Below, piece after piece: positions 1-17,554 of a stretch of 64,000 nt of DNA. The position numbers and the translations under genes were made by a program. The DNA is from Rhea pennata (Eukaryota; Chordata; Aves; Rheiformes; Rheidae). Below the pieces are notes generated by a model that made no database searches, was not told the origin of the DNA, and saw nothing but the letters and a program-made list of their open reading frames with translations. Location: positions 5,616,157-5,680,156 of the forward strand of contig NC_084687.1 in NCBI RefSeq assembly GCF_028389875.1, given 5' to 3'. How positions within the stretch are numbered: position 1 is the first letter of the stretch; every line of letters starts with the position of its first letter.

Positions 1-3000
1 GAAGAGGGAGGAGGGCAGCGGCGGCTGCATCGTGTCACCACTGCCACAGAGCGCTCCGGCACCGAGGCTGCGGCAGCAGGTCCCAGCCAAAAATAGTAGT
101 AATAATAATAATAAAAACAATAAAAACAGGCCCCGTGTTTGGAGGGCCAAACTGTATTCAAAGCATAAAACCAGGAGGAGCTGTAAGGCACAGAGAGGGG
201 AAGACGAGGGAGGGAAACGGAGGAGCGGAGTTGCCTTGCGTGAGAAGGAAGAAAAGCAAAAATCCAGAAGCTGCGAGAGGAGCAAGTTTACATAAAGCAA
301 CCCAGAAAAACGCTGCGGGGGGTAACAGAGCAAGAGCAGCAGGAATGCAGCACCCCCCCGGAACAGAACCTAGGCCACCGGATGAGGGATAACTACTCTA
401 ATTGCTCTTTGAACGCCAGTAGTGCCAGGGTTGCTGCTTTTGGCTGTGCTTACTGAGGAACACGCACGTAAAAATATTTGTTCGCTGAAAAAAGGCGCTA
501 TCATGTTTTGTCACTAGGGAACATGGCAGAGCCGAGTCGTTGGTTCAAGAATCCCCCCAACCAGAGACACTCCTCACTGAAGGCTACCTACCGCCCTCAG
601 CCGAGGCTTCCTGAGCAGTTTCCTGTTCCTAGGTCTTCTCCAGGGCTCGCTGCGCCCTAGCCCCCACGTAACGCTTCATCGCTCCCTCAGAGCAGAAGAC
701 AGAAGCGGTCGCAGGGCAGGTGGGGAAGGGCAGACAGGAGACTGCACGTGCAGCGGGAGACGTGCTTCGTGCTGAAGCTCATTGAAGGCAACCTGTCCGC
801 TCACTACAGCCGCCAGGAAGCCAGTCTGCTGCGGTCAGGCACTGGTTATTGCGAAGGGGCACTACCTTGGCCTACAGGTCACCAGTTTTAAGTGCTGAAA
901 TATCTACTGGCCAGGCAAGCATTGCTCTTAGAACCAAACAGTTCAACAGATGTAGTTTAAGGGCTCGTTTCATTCACATTGGACCAGGCACAGGGAGAAG
1001 TGCAGAGGTGGTGGCACTCTCCCCGTCCCTCTGATGAACAAACACTGCTCTGCTTCGCCATCGGATTCCCACCCATTGGCAGAGAAAAATAAAATTAAGC
1101 AGCACTGCACTGTCGAACATTACACGTGCCAAAACATGCAGCTTCCAGTTTCCTAGACACAGCGCGCTAAGATGTTAGATGTGTTAGTAAAAAGTATTCT
1201 GCGCACATTTCACCTGATTGCCTTCTTACAAACTTGACTCCTGCTGGATATGTGATTACAAGGCAAAGCACAACACAAACATGTATATTTTCATTTGGGA
1301 AATACTATCATCTCCAAATACATAAGGTCTAGTTAAGCCTGAGCAGTTACCAGCCGCAATTAATATTATTTCAGTGAAGACAAATCTCAAATCATTACCA
1401 TATCCCCTCCTTTTGCTAGTTCCATTTCATGTAGTTAAGTATCTACCAAATTAAGTGAAAGGAGATAGTTTTTTAAATTCATAAACAAGACAGGGAACAC
1501 AGTGTTGCACATTTAAGTCTCATAAGGAAGAAAAAATGATTTGTCAGTACTTACATGCAAAAGTCATGGAGGAATCAATAGAAAGATGAAAGCACAGAAA
1601 AGAAATACAGTTAAGGGAATCCTGGCACAACAGAATTACAAGGTTTTTGAGTACAACCAAAGGGAAGAAAGTGCAGGGTTCTTCCACAGAGCATGCTTTC
1701 TCTTGGAGGAGGGATGAAGTTTTCACCAAGCCAACATTTACAAAAGTCAAACACCAATTTTTAAATAAAATTAAAAGAATGATTTCCATTTTCTTCCCCA
1801 ACTCCACTTTCAAAAAGGGGAGAAAAAAAGGGGGGGGGGAGAACGAGGCAGGGAAGGGAAGAAAAGAAAAAGGTGAAGAAAAAAAAGGAGGGGAAAAGGA
1901 AAACCCCACAAAAGCTCCAAGTTACTAATCAGTTTCTTTACCTTTCAAAATAATTAAAGTCCTTCTGAAGTGGAAGTACGTGTTGTTTTCCATTTCTTTC
2001 TCCAGTGGAAAGCATCAGTCATCATTTCCAGAGAGCACTCCCAGGTTGTCAATACTGCTTTTCACTTGGGAATACCACAGCCAGGAAGCACAGACCCAGC
2101 AAGCAGAGATTTAGAGCTCAGGAGGCCCTTTTACCCTGCATTTAGCAGTAGCCTCCTCACCTGCACATGATCATCTAGGCTACAGATGATGCAAATATAA
2201 TTAACACTTCACAGGTGAGCCATCTGTGCAGACAGAAGTCACTAGTATTTGGTCAAACCTCTCTCTGTGCCACTCTGCATCTTTTTATATTGTGCTTCAT
2301 TCCAACACCTCTCCTCCTGTTTAGAGCTTTCTTTTTGTCCCACACCAAAGCAAAAAGAAAAGAGGAAAATGAAATCCTGTTCTCCGTCAGGCCCTTCCAG
2401 TAGAGTTGCTCACGGGAGGTTTGCCAACATCTGCATGTATGTATCTCAAGCAGAGATAAATTATTTTGTTTGGGAAAGGGCTAGCACCTGAGTTTACAAA
2501 TCTCATGAGGGCAGTTCTCTTGAAACCAGGTGGTTTCCCCAAGAACCCCTGTAGCCTTTGCAGCAATAAACGACCTGGCAGTCCAGTACACAGGATGGAA
2601 TTTTCTTCCAGCATTTGGTACCAACTATCACTTGCAGAATGGCAGCAGTGATAGAGCTCTGAAACATAAGCATTTCCTAGAGCAGAAACAGCAACAACTG
2701 CTGAAGCAACACACACTTCACCACCGAGTACACATCTGCACTGCACCCTGCTCACAGGAGACTTGCATTTCATCCAGATAACAACTACACACATCCAGTG
2801 CTTTAGCACACATATAAGACTGAAACGGGCTCCTAACACAATTTGCAAGGCATTTTTCAGAAGCTGAGAAATTCGTTTCCATCTTTTCCATTAATATACA
2901 CTGAATCAAATGTGGGGGGGGGAGGGAGCAGAATTAAGGTACAGGCATTATCTTGGTATCAGGGATATAAATATCAGAAGGATATTTGTAATGAACAGGT

Positions 3001-4199
3001 TCTAATTAGAACCAGGATCATTAAAAATAGCAGAGATCCATCTCTGAGTGCAAGTCTGAGTTTCCAGATTTTACAGCAGCTTAACTCTAGATTATTCCCT
3101 GGCATTGTTTTCACTTGTAATCAACAAAATCAATTAGCATATTTTTTTTTAATTACCTTAGCACTCATTTCAGAGCTAATGCAGAGGTGCTAAACAGACA
3201 GCACAGACTACCCTGAGAGGTGGGCAGTCCCAAGCAGATTTACACAGAGGAAACAGCTAGACACAAACTGACCCTAGCATCCAAATGGCCTAAAGGGCTT
3301 CAGCTACAGCTGCACGAGCTGAGGGTAACTCCACTGAGTAACAGTCAAAAAAGGAATTTACTTTTTTAGTGCAACAGTGAATTTCCCACTTTGTGCAACT
3401 CATTTCGTTCTGCTTTCCTTAACATGGGTTTGCAGACTGATCTGGGGGTGCTTCTACCTTAGCATCACAGGGGGTGAAAATATAAACAAGGCAAAGCAAT
3501 GGAATAAAATGAGGCTGGCAACACTGCAGAGTTTAGAAAAAGCTCATACGCAAAGACATTTTAAAAGGAAGCAGACAGCAGATAAAGGAAATCAGATGGT
3601 TACATTTCTGCTGGGATTGCTAGGAAGGCTTAATCAGAGCGGGGCTCCTGAAAGTAGTTTTGTCCAGACAGACGGCTACGAGTTCTGAGGCAAGGGCAGA
3701 GTCGTGAAGTGATATGTAACTAAAAGTTCTAGGAAAATACAGGAAAACTCAGTAAGAGAAGTGCAAAGATTTTCAAAAGCACTGACTTATCAAAAAAGAG
3801 AAATCTTACAGTAAGGGTCTGACTTCACAGTCATATGATATTTGGCTTGAGATAATTAAGGGAGGAAAGGGGAAAGTGGAGGCATCAGGAAAGCCAGCAA
3901 ATTATGCAACAGCTAATCAGATGCTAATGAAGCCCGGTTGCATAGTTCAGAGGTGCCTGTTCTAATACAGTGCCTAACTCTGAAATCGAGCTGGTCAAGA
4001 GTACTAGAAATCTAGAAGTCACCAAATAAGCAAGAAAGCACTAAGGGGCTTCATGCCTCATTAGCAAGAGGGTACATTCACAAGGGAAAAGCTGATAGAC
4101 CAAGGAAGGGTTGTTTGTTCATTTTTAAAGTTTCACAGTGAGAATCCATGAATTTCTCCCCCAGGAGACACGCTTTCAGGAAGCCTAACATTTAAATGC
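1..4199. other. No recognisable gene; GC-rich left edge and low-complexity tracts
   Basis: The first 90 bases are GC- and CpG-enriched and could be the edge of a promoter island lying mostly outside the window. They are followed by an AAT-rich microsatellite at 94-127. The rest is ordinary intergenic or intronic sequence with one long purine tract at 1811-1910. In human, ELK4 lies downstream of SLC45A3 on the same strand, but I found no ETS-domain coding sequence here. Confidence 0.5.
1811..1910. repeat. About 100-base polypurine tract
   Basis: Nearly all A and G on the plus strand, including a run of ten G and several A runs, with only a few pyrimidines. Such tracts can adopt triplex or other non-B structures. 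Open frames crossing it (Lys/Glu/Gly-rich) reflect composition only. Confidence 0.85.
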
Positions 4200-4790
4200 C
4201 CCCTCGGCTCACTAAGGCATGAAAGTTTGCAGCGTCGGCACTGCGTACTAAAGCTCTCGTGGTATCCCCGGCGGTGAAAGGGGGGATGCGAGGCTCCTTG
4301 CTCACTTTCAGAAGCATCTCACGAAAAAGCTGGGTTCCTGGACACAGTGAGAAGAGCAACGTAAATTACGCAGAGAGGCACAGCGGGAAGGTCCAGCTCT
4401 TTGGCTGCGAACCGGCTCCGTTTCCGTGCAGAAGCAGCTCTAACAGAAAGGGGCCCGAGTGCTAGTTTGCCTGCGAGGCCTAGATGGTGCTAGTCATCAA
4501 CCCGACAGGTTTTACAACAGGAAATCCTGCTGTCACTAGGTTTAGAGCAGCCTCCAACCAGGCTCTCAGCCCACAGGAAAACCGCTGCTTTGTGACCCTG
4601 CCACGGGCTGCTGGGGCCCAGCTTCCTACGGCAGGTGAACACCAAGCTCCTCGCAGAGGTGCCATCCTCCGCGTCCGAGGACGCAGCAGCACCTGCGCAC
4701 GCAGCAACGCCGGCGCTCTGAAGGTGCTGCAGGATGCTGCGCGACGCGGACTGCTGCAAGGCGCGGAGCTGGGCCCATAAGTAACAGCTG
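4200..4790. promoter_or_regulatory. Weak CpG-rich patch, possible regulatory element
   Basis: CpG density rises above the local background between about 4200 and 4790 (CGTCGGCACTGCG, CCCGGCGGTG, CCGCGTCCGAGGACGC), without reaching that of the islands at 19.7 or 50.4 kb. Open frames exist on both strands but resemble nothing I know. A methylation-decayed promoter or an enhancer are both possible. Confidence 0.25.
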
Positions 4791-5115
4791 CCTTTGCTGA
4801 AGAGACTATCTGAAAGCAGCACCTCAAAGAAGATGGACAAGTAAATCAGTTCCCCTCCTCACATTACTGACAGCCTCGCAGTGTATTTCTCAGACCCTGT
4901 GAAGCCTTTTTGCGCTCCAGCTTTTCAGTTGCCCACGTTTTCATTGCAGAAATCAGTTCAGCTTCTACTTTGCTGAGCAAGACATGCAGTGCCCAAGTCA
5001 CACAACAACTGTTAATATTCAAAGTTACACTCAAGGGTTCATTTAGAAAAGTGCAGAATTACCTGGTTATGTACAAACTTCACTATGCAGCTAGGAAGTA
5101 GATATAGCAGGGAAA

Positions 5116-5118
<3 letters not shown>

Positions 5119-5162
<44 letters not shown>
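5119..5162. repeat. Uninterrupted 44-base T run (poly-A on the minus strand)
   Basis: A pure homopolymer of 44 T, followed by CTCTCTCT. A tract this long and uninterrupted suggests a young tail of a retroposed sequence on the minus strand or a slippage-expanded tract. I could not identify an element body to its right or target-site duplications. Confidence 0.9.
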
Positions 5163-8100
5163 CTCTCTCTCCAAAAGAGCATATCTCCACCAACCCAAAT
5201 AAGCCTGGAGGTGGTTTCCGGTGCTTACGAAAGCTGGGCCATAAAGCTCTGCACCAGAGGATCTCTGTTTATTGCACAATGCTCTCAGACTAATTTCCAG
5301 TGTTTTATCTTCCTTTTCCCTACTTTTGTCCAGTCCCCTATGTGAAGTTCCCACACCCTAGGACCTCACTAGATCTTTTCTTAGCCTGGTCCAGCAGCAC
5401 TATCATAGCTGGTGACAATGCGACAAAGTTAGGACCCATCGTGAACATCTGACTAATGCCTAGAGTTCCATTTTGGAGCATGCCATTTCTGCAAATAACC
5501 CAAGGTCCGAATTAGAAGAGGTGAAGGAGCAGACTGTGCTGTGGTCTACGCGCCAAAGCAAGGAGCTGTGAAACTGCAGTTGGGGGAGGTCAGAGAGAAA
5601 CTAGTGTAACTCACAGAGAAAAGCCAACGTTTCCAAAAATGAACATATTTGCAGGTGTCAAGCTCCATATCCAATTCTTCCCTCCCACCATGTGCTTCCT
5701 AAGCCAAAAAACCTCAGTCTTTATCTAGGTGGATTTTCCAGAAACAAGGGAAAGATAAACCTTTCCTTTTACCACTGCCCAGTTCCTGGACCAAATAGCA
5801 AGAGAAGGCTCTACTGACTAGATACCATCACCTCCAATCCTCTCTCCCACAGAGCTTCATCCAGCCCCGGTCCACCAAAGCACATTCTGTGCATCGTAAT
5901 GAGTCCTGAGGCAGACTGAACAGTGATTAATCACATCAGCTGGGAATCTTCTCCCAACAGCACAGCCTAGACAAAACATTGGAAAGCAAACTGTTTTACC
6001 TGCAGAGAGGAGTGGAGAACAGCTCCTAGGAAAGAAGGAATCTTGAAAACAATCTGTCTGAAGGCCATGCTAAAAAAAAAGCACCCAATATGGAGTTGCA
6101 ATAACTAAGCGCTACAGAGGAAGTGACCAAGAGAAGGCAATCACTTAGTCTTATTTCTACAAAACAACATTCTTCCTCCTTAAGCCTTCTAGGAAAAGAC
6201 TTGTGCCTCCTTGGAAGCTGACTGTGAAGCAGCAAGCCATCCAACACGGCAAGGCCAAGTCAGCTGAGCCAGCTGTTTTGTTTTAGCTCGTTTCTTCTTC
6301 AGGCTTCACTGCATCCTTTAACCTCTCTGTTCCCAGGGCAGCAGCCCCTAGGAGCTCAGCCAGGTGCCTGCTCACAGCCTGACAGAGGGGAGAAGCAAGC
6401 AGAGGCATCAGATGGGAACTACTGCATTAGCTGCAGCACAGGGCCACAATACACCCTGCTCCTTTTCAAGGAAACTTTGAGCTTTAATGCTTAGCCATGG
6501 CTCCAGCAGAGTTTGAATCACATCAGCTCTTCACGCCAGGATGCATGCAAGCAAACAAAGGGCTCTTGTCCCTTTTGCTTGCAGCCTCAGGCCCAAGAAG
6601 TGCTGTTGAGCCACTCGAGGGTTAAAGCCTTGCTGATATGGCTGGAAACGTTTTCCTCCACCTGTTTCACGTTACAAGGTCTGACCTTTTGTTAATCATG
6701 GGCCTCCCAGAGGAGGGAGGGCAGAGAAAGGATCTGGCCCAGCTGGTGGCTGGCTCCTGCATGACGAAGGAACAGTGGGCTGCTTCTCTTTGCTCCTGAA
6801 AACGTCTGCCTGTTTTCCAGGAGTACGTAGTGTGCTGGCGCCTGTGCAGCCTCACGTGTAGAAAGGCCCCTTCCTGTTCTTCTGAGGAAACTCAAGACTC
6901 CAGTTTGCTCACTGCTACAAGCCAGATTCTGCTGCTTAACTATCCCAGGAGAAGGAGAAACTTGGCCAAGAACTGCATTTGCCCCAAATAAGACAGGACA
7001 CGGGAAGGGAGAATCATCAATAAAAATCCAATTCTGATTTTACTGGGACAAAAAGAAAAAGAAAACATCCCACAGAGCTACAAGCCAACCTAGAGACGCG
7101 TTTCCAAACAGGCCTTAAATCAAACTCAAGATTTGCCCTGGCCCTCCTCTAATTGCTCATACAGAGGGGACGGGCAGCCCGCGCTGGCCAGCGAGCACTG
7201 CCTGGGCTGCTGCTTGGGAATTTTGGTGCCTGCTACCTACGATGCTACAGATCAAGGGCTCCGCACTGAGCACTGCTGTAACCAGAGCCACAGCTGCAAA
7301 TTTAGAAACATTGTCTGAATTCCTCTTTGTGCTTTCCTACATCCTGCCCTGCTACAATTCGTCTGCTTGCATTTAATTTTGTAAAAAGCCCTGCTTAGCA
7401 ACCTGACAGCCTTTTCACTTCAAGCACAAGACAACCAGCTCTTCCCATTCCCCCTCCACCAACAGGGAAACCATGGCAGGCACGTGGCCCAGTTTGCTTA
7501 ACAGCACCATCTGGGACCGAATCACGGTTATAATCCAGCAGCCCTGGTGACACGAGAACTAGATATACCTCTTGGCAACATGAGTTTATTTTTGTCAATA
7601 GGAAGACAAAAATGTCCCACTCTTCATCCCCTCCTGCTGTCAGAGATTTCATTTGTAGCTCAGCAAAGCCAGTTTCTAGTGTGGAGTTCCAACCTCACTG
7701 GAACAAAGGACTGGTAATTACAGAGCCTACAAGAAACCTTCTAAGCCATTTATCCAAAGTCCCCAGGGGGAAGCAGGTGAGACTATAATACACATTGTGC
7801 AAGAGATATGTATCTAGGGTATTTTATTTTATAAAAATCTCTCCCCTCCCTTTGCGGTCTGTTTAAAAGGAATGGCAAAACAGATCAGTTAAGCTGCAAG
7901 TCACCACCGCCAGTGCTCCCAGCCTGGTCTTCCCCAGCAAACACACCCCTGGGACTGCCTGGGCTGCAAGGCAGCTGCTTAGCAAAAGAGCTGCTGGAGA
8001 ACAGAGAACCGCCTCAAACTAACAGCGGGCGCAGCGCGTCCTGCTGCATCGTTTAGAAACACGCAATCACCCTAGTCGCCTTCGGCTGCAAATGGAGGGA

Positions 8101-9539
8101 GGCAGGATGAGGCAGGTCCAAAGGGAACAGAGAGTGCTGTGAGAGTCTGGAGCAAGGGAGAAGAGCAAAGGGGAACAGATAAAAGCACAAGACAGGCATG
8201 AGTCATGCTGGCATCCAGCCTGCAAAGAGGGCCCTCAAGGAAAGGGAGTATGAAGTAAATTCCTAGCCAAGCAAAAATCCACCAAAACAAAAGCCAACCA
8301 AAAATAGGCTCTCGCATACCTGTCTCCTCTGGCTCATCATTAAAGCTTCAGCATTACATGGATTTAGGTTGCGTCTTTTGCTGGCATCTGGTCTTGGCTG
8401 GCCAGGCTGGGCAGAGGTGTGCTGGAGACACTCACTCACTCCCCTAGTTCAAGGGGGAGGTTCAGAAGCCAGCTCAAGGCACAGGTCTCCAGCTAATCAC
8501 TGCAAAAGCCACCTTCCTTCCCCAGACAGGAGAACACTCAGCAATCAACACAAGGGTTGCAGGTCTTAAACAACTCTGCTTACACGGGAAAGAAACTTTG
8601 CTGCAGGCAGCTCCTTTCCATTCAGGCAATCCACACCTACCCACTTATGAGCTAAGGATGAAGGCGCTTGAGCAGGGATCCAAAAACCAACCCTCCCAGA
8701 CCTTTGGGGAAAGCTTGGATCTGAAGTCAAGCAGCATGGCTCCAGCTATGTCTATTGTAAACCCTGCTCTCCCGCCTGGGGATTAGGAAAGCAAGCAATG
8801 CAGGTGTTCTCCAAGAAACACGCAACCCATGCACGCCAGCTCTTTGGAAACATAACAGAAGAACCATTAGTTACAGCTCACACTGCAGCTCTTGCAGCTG
8901 GGTAAGCCACAAGTCGGTTCCCCACTATGCTGCTGCTGGAAGGTAGCCAGCAAGCCTTCAGCTGCTAGTCTGCTTGTTTTCAGAATAAAGAATCCGAAAC
9001 CCAAGCCAGCTTTTAGTAATGTCTCTCTCCTTTGTGGAAACATCATTTCTGCACACTAGAGTTTCCACTTTAGAGAAACTTTTGCTGTTCATAGAGGCCA
9101 AAAACATGGGGGAAGTGGACCCTTCTCTTTGGTGCTTATACAGCACCCAGCATCACTAGGTCCTGTGCTGTGATCATTGCAGCAGGAGAAACAAGTTCCT
9201 TTTTACTCATCACAGGGCCCCCTGGCACCCTGGAGAACCTCACTGGCGGAAAGTACCCCATTCCATTTGTGTAGCAGCAGCAGCATCTCCTTCAGGGACA
9301 GCATTAACCATCCCAAAATATTCTAGGCTACCAATACATCCAGGACTTTCAGGTCCCTTCTTCCTTTCCCTGAAGTCACACTGGGCTAGCTGCTGAAAGC
9401 TGCAACAGCTCCAGACGCTGTGCTGAGAAAGGAGTAGCCACCAGCAGCAAACTTCTTCAGTGACACTACATCTGTGGGATGCATTTTTCAAACCACTTCA
9501 CAAACTTAAGTTTCTCACACAAAAGTGTTATCAGTCCCA

Positions 9540-9630
9540 CCTTATAGACAGCATACAGGGGACACAGAGGAAGTAACTTAATCTAAAGCCCTAACATGTG
9601 GCTGAATTTGTACAAACCTAGGTGCAGTCT
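9540..9630. mobile_element. Possible MIR-like relic
   Basis: CACCTTATAGACAGC, then GGGGACACAGAGGAAGTAAC resembles the 'ttttacagatggggaaactgaggcacagagaggttaagtaact' part of MIR. Short and diverged. Confidence 0.4.
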
Positions 9631-10567
9631 CAGGGTGGGACTCCCTCCTTCCTTTCCACTGAAGCTGTTCTCTGTAGGGAGGCTTGACAGCAGTTCTCAG
9701 AGATACTGAACAGGGAACACAGGTTTGCACCAGCATATAAGGGAAACCCTTTCTCCCCTTCATGTCTTTTAGAAATGCCCTGAAATTGGGATCCTTGTTT
9801 GGTATCCCATTCTGGAATGCTTCTACCAACCCTTAGAGTAGGACACAATAGATATCCCTTCCAGTATGGCTTTTTCTCTCTCTAAAGTCATCACTCAAAA
9901 AGGGCTCAAATGATCAGAGAAGAACCTCTTCTGCTGTACAGACATTCTCTCTACAGAGGGAAAGAGTTTAGCCCATTTTCCTGTCCTTTTTTTGGGTATA
10001 CCCCAACATTCCTCACCAAAGATAGCTCAAGAGCTACTTGAGACAAGTGCATGAAGACCTACCCTGGAAGAGCAGTGAGGCAACAGCAGAACTCCACAAG
10101 CCCACCTGAGCTGAAAAGAGCCCACAGGCACTACACACCAGCTTGAGGCATGCTGGCAAAGTCATGTAGAAAGGGCACAGTGCCTGGCTTCGCAAAGGGC
10201 ACAACCACCTAGCTCAAACTCCTGACGCTTATTCTTTGTTTGTACAAGCACCTAATTCCCTCCCAGATGTTTGCAGAAGCTTTGGAACTTGGAACAGTAG
10301 CAAGGAGTTGGCCTTTGATTAACCAGAAGTCAAACACAGAGAGGACATCAGCCACCTGCAAGCCACACTGCTCCCTCTGAATGGTGTGTACAGCTCTCCT
10401 GGGGGTCTGTACACATCAGTGTCTGTCCACACCGATGTTCCTCCACACTAGCATGTGAAAAAGGACTTTGCTGGTTCTGCTTGCATTTCTCTTGATCCAC
10501 TTTCAGCATGTACCATACTGAGTAAGTTGAGCAGAGACACTTCCCTCCTCACACTGTGGCTGTAACG

Positions 10568-10573
10568 TTTATT
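10568..10573 (-). terminator. Poly(A) signal of the KLF15-like gene
   Basis: TTTATT on the plus strand reads AATAAA on the minus strand, about 720 nt after the KLF stop codon. It is followed by a GT-rich stretch (CACAGTGTGAGGAGG) suited to a downstream element. This gives a predicted 3' UTR from 11292 to about 10550. It is the first canonical signal I noticed downstream of the stop; transcript data were not available. Confidence 0.55.
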
Positions 10574-11292
10574 GCAACGTCACACTTCCCAAGGGCTCTG
10601 GTGCACCACATGCTCGTCGGGTGAAAAAACACCGATACAAAAAAAGCAGAGTTATGGACAACACCGCATGTAGATCACACCGAGAAAGCCATTGCCAATG
10701 TCTGCCTTCAATCCACCCAACATCTTCACAACACCCAAACACACACCCGTCCATGCACCTGGGCAGTTCTGCCCACCTTGGCATGCCAACCTGCCAGACA
10801 GGCTCACAGGTTTCTGAGCAAATCCAGCCAGGAGGAATCCTTTCTAGCTGCCCTGGCAATGCTGCAGGCCAGCGGCTAAAGGATGGTAGTGCAAATCACA
10901 GCTATGGCAGCCAGGGGAGGCCCCACAGTGGGGATGAAGAGCTGTAAACCAGTTCTCACCTGTCACACTGCAGGAGGCAGATCCTGTGCAAAGAGACCTT
11001 GTAAAGCCATCCTCTGCCCCAACACCAATTTCCCTACACATACACACACAAACGCACCCTGATTAACTTGGATTTCCATCACATATATTTAGAAGACACA
11101 CAACAGTACCAGTACCACAGGCCCTGAACTGAAGCCATCCTTGAACAGAGGTAAAACACTGGGTCTTCTACATCTGTTAAAGGAAAGGAAAGTCATTTCC
11201 CCCCTTCATAAGAACAGTGGTGTTGGCATTTTCTTTGCCTGGCTCCTGGGCCTCCTGAATGTAGCCTCACAAGGCAGGATGAGCAGCAAGGC

Positions 11293-15170
<3,878 letters not shown>

Positions 15171-17019
15171 TTGTTGACTCACTTGCTGTGTCCACAATAA
15201 GCTCTTGGCTCAGCTGGATCAGAAGCCTTCGCAAGAGCTCAACTGGGACTCCTGAGGCTGTGAAAGTCTTTGCCCATCTGCAAGTGAACACCACCAAGGT
15301 TATTTCCAAATTAAAAACAAATCATAAAACCTCAAACTTTGAATAAGATTGATTGTACACTAGAAAGAGAACATCAAAAGTAGTCAATGGTTTTTGCTCA
15401 TTTTTAAAGATTCCATTGTTCAAAAAAAAAAAAAAATCTACTGACCATTTTCTTGCAAGAAAATCCAAGAGGCTGCAAAGTGCTAGATTCCTCCCAGAAG
15501 CAAATTCTTCTGGCAATAATACCCTACAAAACATTTCACATTCTTCCACCTAACTCCCTGTTACACCTGCCAGAGGGCAGGTATGCACTGCTAGATGGCA
15601 GAGAGGATGTCTTGTGGCTTACAATGAGGAGCTAATCATGGTCCAAGAGAGGGTTGCGGTTTCTCCACACTATAAACATTGGTATAACCACAACCTAATG
15701 CAGACCTATCCAATCTGGATTACAACTAACTAGTTTGGGAGCTGATAACACGACAACCAGGCTGCCAGAATGCCTGGGGCTCTGTGCGAGCACCAACTGG
15801 AAGTATTCACCAGCAGCCATGCTGCTGTGGTTACCCCAGCGACTGATACCTGAACGGGTAAGTTTAAAGCCAGCCAAAATCCACCCAAGCTGCAGTCGCA
15901 CCTTTAGAAAGCGGCGCAGAGAGACTGTCTGGGCTAACAGGGCCCTTTGAGACACAAACATCACCTTTCTAAACAGATTTAAAAAAAGACCATGATACCT
16001 CCAGGTTAGACCCATGCAATCTGTTGAAGAGACTGGTCTCCCACAATTCAGTACATCAAAACCCACAGGTTCTGCTGCTGCTCATATGGTTAATGTAGTG
16101 TCAAAGTGTCCACCGAGCTCTGCACAGCAGGGCACTATCCCTGCAGGAGGGCAGCTTGGGGACTGTGCGCTGCTTCTGCAACACCAAAACCACCCAATGA
16201 AGGCACAATTTTTCTACTCATATTTCTAGACTTTCAGTGCAGACGGTGAGTTTCCAAAAGAAAGAAATTGTGTGCCAGAGTCACTTATGAACCTTCTCCA
16301 GGAGAAATGAACCCGTAAGATTTCTGCATAGCTGTAAACCAGTCAAGCCAGTCCTTATGATCACTGTTTCCTCAGGGTCCTGGGAGCTGAGAAAGGAAAT
16401 TTCTGAGAAGCATTCTGGATTTAATATAAAGGCTCTGCTCTTTAAGAAGAAACAATCTTCACATAGTTCAAAATCTGCTAAGAGCAAGATGCTGCATTAC
16501 TCAGTGCCATTTGCAATGCTGCCCACAATCTGTCTCCAGCACAACTCTACATCAGCATTTCATGCTAAGCAGAGGCCAACACTACTCATACATGAGGCGA
16601 GAATGATGTTTGGGCCACCCTCCACTTTCAGGTTTTCATCCCAACACAGACTCATACTCTGAACCATCACTTTCAAAGCAATACCGTGTCCCACCCTTTC
16701 CTCTAACCTGTTCCAATTTTATGATCTCTTTCTGGTCTCTGCTTCTCTGACCCTCTCTCATCACCTCCTTCCATATGCTTCACGGACTCAGAAAAGTCTC
16801 TCCCCCTCTGACGACCGTACACTACTGTTTTCTTCTTCCAGAAAGTCTTCAAAGCTGGTTTTCCAATTTGCTCTCCTTGCAAAGCAGCTCAGGAAGTCTC
16901 CATTCCTTCAGTATGCCCCCACGACAAGTGAATGAGACTATCAACTCCCTAGCACAGAAGCTTCATTGAGTACATACCTTGCAAATACAGAATGAGCAGT
17001 TCTGTTGGGCTAACAATGT

Positions 17020-17062
17020 AAAAAAAAATAATAATAATAAATAAAAATAAAAAAAAAAAAAG
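17020..17062. repeat. A-rich (AAT)n simple repeat
   Basis: A run of A, then AATAATAATAATAAATAAAAAT, then A again. It directly precedes a MIR-like segment and lies in the putative KLF15-like first intron. Confidence 0.9.
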
Positions 17063-17074
17063 CATAATCAGAGG

Positions 17075-17215
17075 GCAGGAAAGATGGTCCAATGATTAAG
17101 CCACTAGATTTGGATTGAAGACCTGAGCAGGCCTTCTTGCTCTGATGCAGATTTCCTGTACAACCTGGAGGCAATTACTGGAGTCCTCAGCTCCCTGTCC
17201 AAGGATGGGCAAGAG
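17075..17215. mobile_element. MIR-like SINE relic, 5' and core part
   Basis: GATGGTCCAATGATTAAGCC, then GAAGACCTGAG and later TACAACCTGGAGGCAATTAC follow the MIR order (tRNA-like promoter, 'sagged' core). Diverged; orientation appears to be plus. Confidence 0.5.
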
Positions 17216-17554
17216 TAACATCCTACCTCACTGGGCAGTGGGAAGGGGAAACGTGTAACCCTGTGGGGTGCTCCATTACTAACGGACTTTGCAAACACCT
17301 GTTAGACTTGTCAGTGTCTCATCAGTCCAAGGCACTTTTGCAAAACTCATGTCATCAGTACTGTTATCCCAATGGATTAAGACAATCTACTGCAAGAAAA
17401 CAGAAACCAAACTTCAGCCTTCACTGAAGTATACGGTAAGGCAAGATCAACCCGATTTTCAAGCAACACGTAGCATTTCTATTCTTACTGTTTTTCAAAT
17501 CTCTAAGAGCACTCAGTTACGCTATGAAATCAACAGATGTGCAGATTAAGCGCA

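Larger units (their letters stand above)
4791..10545. other. Intergenic stretch downstream of the KLF15-like gene, no gene recognised
   Basis: Short open frames occur on both strands but none shows a conserved domain, splice-bounded pattern or codon bias. Contents are a 44-base T run at 5119-5162, a MIR-like relic near 9540-9630 and otherwise unique-looking sequence. Confidence 0.5.
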
